The notes beneath the pieces were generated by a model that worked only from the letters and a program-made list of their open reading frames with translations, did not search any database and had not been told where the DNA came from. 64,000 bases of DNA from Adiantum capillus-veneris (Eukaryota; Streptophyta; Polypodiopsida; Polypodiales; Pteridaceae): NCBI GenBank assembly GCA_014529385.2, contig CM043948.1, forward strand, positions 75,230,791 through 75,294,790. Direction: 5' to 3'. Below, piece after piece: positions 62,536 to 64,000 of this stretch. Each line of letters opens with the position of its first letter. Position 1 is the stretch's first letter. The position numbers and the translations under genes were made by a program.

Positions 62536-63945
62536 CTATAGGACTGCAGCCCCACACACACACATATGCACACACACACACACTTGGTGAGGGGAGGGCC
62601 ACACACTAAGTGGACCCATCCCCTCACCAAGTGTTTTGATTATCTCAATAGTGTCAAATCGTGCTCCAGGAAACTCATTGATCTGCAAAAATTTCTTGAT
62701 GTGTTTTGTGACAACCTGCTTAGAAAATCCATTCTTTTCAAACATGTCAATTAGACGTACTATGTCCTAATATGCAAATGATAGGTGTGAGGCATTATAT
62801 ACAATTGGCATAACTTGTGATATGCATACTTTAGCGGCCATTGTTTTAGGTCTATTAGCTGATGCATGTATAAATGAGATACTATTTATTGGTAATACGT
62901 CCTTCTTCTAGAAAGTAGATGAAGTAAAGTCCTCAATATATGATCGTTGCATTTTGATTCTTGTGTTCAAATATTTAGCACTATGTGTATCACATGTCTG
63001 CTTCATATTGATGATGATGATGACCAAAGGATATATGGTAAAGGGTTCCTCAAGGGACAAGGGTTTATTATGGTTTAAACATTGCAGTACAAACTTGTTG
63101 TTAATGAATAGTAAATCATCCATAAACCTCCATGAGTAAAGAAAAGTAGTCATCATTTCCAATTCGCCTAACTTAGCAAGTTCTTTAATGAATCTTAGTT
63201 CAAACCAAGCCAAATATAGGTTACACTAGATAGGGGAACAAAATATATCCCATTGGTATGCCTTTCTTTTGAATATATATATCCCGCCCAAGTTGAGTGT
63301 AGCAATGATCCAATACAAACTGGTTTAATCCTTTAAAATAATCAAAGGACCAAGTGACTTCTTTGTATTTTTTGGTGAGGCATATCTATTTTTTGGTTTG
63401 TTTGAAACCTAACCTGCAGATGAAATGACTCTCAATATTTCATTCATAACTATGATCAAGCCATTAACACCATCATGGGGAATGTCTTCACAGCAGGCCT
63501 TGATGTCAAACGAATATATAGAGAATATTTGTGAAGGTAAGTTTATAAGGAAATCAAACTGATTATTGATTAACCAATAACAACTCGTCTGTGTGTGAGC
63601 AAACATTTTATATTTAAGATGCAAGTGTTCAGTGATCTCAATAAAGCCAGTGTTCAAAGCTGAAAACATGGATGATATTTTGGCTGTGATTTCTGAGAAC
63701 AAACAGTTGTGTGCATTTGTAATCCATCAAAACTCCTTTTTGTGGAGCTTATAGGTCCCCATTAGGTAAGGTAATGTAGGTGTTTTAGGTGTTTCCAGGT
63801 CCATACTCTTACAAAATCCATTAATTAGTTCAGGTTCAGATAGAGGAGCCCTTATAAACTCTTCGGAAAGAAGTCTAGTTTTTGCTTTGATCCTAGCTAA
63901 CTTCTTGGTTGCAAATGAAGATCGGAGTTTGTGTAGATTTATCAA
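62536..63945 (-). pseudogene. Degenerate reverse transcriptase, Penelope-like
   Basis: Reading the minus strand across several frames: LPYLMGTYKLHKKEF, TGA, WITNAHNCLFSEITAKISSM, then IYSFDIKACCEDIPHDG (palm motif A), IYIQKKGIPMG (motif B), LAWFELRFIKELAKLGELEM and WRFMDDLLFINN (motif C, DD near 63113-63118). A K-Y-L-N-T-R motif and a thumb-like helical segment (IVRLIDMFEKNGFSKQVVTK) follow. The order K-x-H-K, F-D-I, G-I-P-M-G, F-M-D-D resembles Penelope-like elements more than LTR or LINE reverse transcriptases. No endonuclease domain is visible. Several stops and frameshifts make it dead. It may begin beyond the (AT)n at the window edge. Confidence 0.65.
62580..62634. repeat. Perfect 16-bp inverted repeat beside a (CA)n tract
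   Basis: ACACTTGGTGAGGGGA (62580-62595) and its exact complement (62619-62634) flank 23 bases. A (CA)n tract precedes it (62553-62580). The minus-strand RT coding similarity ends about here. Confidence 0.85.

Positions 63946-63950
<5 letters not shown>

Positions 63951-64000
<50 letters not shown>
63951..64000. repeat. (AT)n microsatellite at the right edge
   Basis: At least 50 bases of uninterrupted TA, continuing out of the window. Confidence 0.95.

Noticed and set aside
1-64000. tRNA, rRNA or organellar genes
   Set aside because: No tRNA cloverleaf, rRNA core sequence or plastid/mitochondrial gene was recognised. The tRNA-like matches are short primer-binding sites only.

Overview
This 64 kb window looks like heterochromatin from a large plant nuclear genome. 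I recognise no host gene in its native setting. Nearly every interpretable stretch is a transposable element: Ty3/gypsy LTR retrotransposons (some with a chromodomain-like integrase tail), gag-only or coding-free LTR elements, a CACTA transposon, a hAT (DUF659) remnant and a degenerate Penelope-like reverse transcriptase. Primer-binding sites of the plant initiator-Met type (TGGTATCAGAGC), Athila/Tat-like leader sequence, CACTA and hAT families all point to a land plant. The Penelope-like RT and the abundance of (CT)n and (CA)n tracts lean me toward a non-flowering lineage such as a fern or lycophyte; that is inference only.

Layout, left third (1-24.8 kb). The left edge holds the 5' part of a minus-strand element (called F: gag start, leader, PBS, LTR 1050-1620). 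It and element A both sit in a remnant of an older minus-strand gypsy. Element A is a plus-strand gypsy with 2-kb LTRs (1708-3689 and 17570-24815) and a coding region full of stops. A has been hit three times: by an F-family element that left a solo LTR (4962-5535, 5-bp duplication GTAGG), by a CACTA transposon (about 6010-14068) that carries a 4.4-kb array of about 173-bp satellite units, and by a coding-free LTR element C (19151-24371, duplication TTTTC) inside the 3' LTR.

Middle (24.8-32.7 kb). Element B is a minus-strand chromodomain-type gypsy whose RT has lost its catalytic Asp-Asp by deletion. It abuts a truncated hAT transposase. A four-copy 151-bp tandem repeat follows.

Right half (32.7-61.8 kb). 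Two related elements face each other: D1 on the plus strand (about 33.1-53.3 kb) and D2 on the minus strand (about 53.4-61.8 kb). Both encode only Gag-like and protease-like proteins with C-terminal W-x-P-K repeats. Both have long leaders studded with a 22-bp perfect palindrome (half-site GACATCCTACG plus its reverse complement). The two leaders are similar at the DNA level while the encoded proteins barely resemble each other. D1 also carries a sense-strand, intronless fragment of a cellular DEAD-box RNA helicase between its protease region and its 3' LTR. D1 is interrupted by element E (36552-47226, duplication CAAAA), a young 10.7-kb gypsy with two 2778-bp LTRs and only one clear pol frameshift. 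The D1/D2 family, with its palindromic leader and captured helicase, is the best candidate here for something undescribed.

The last 2 kb holds the degenerate RT on the minus strand and ends in an (AT)n run. Boundaries were read by eye; those given as approximate in an entry are so.
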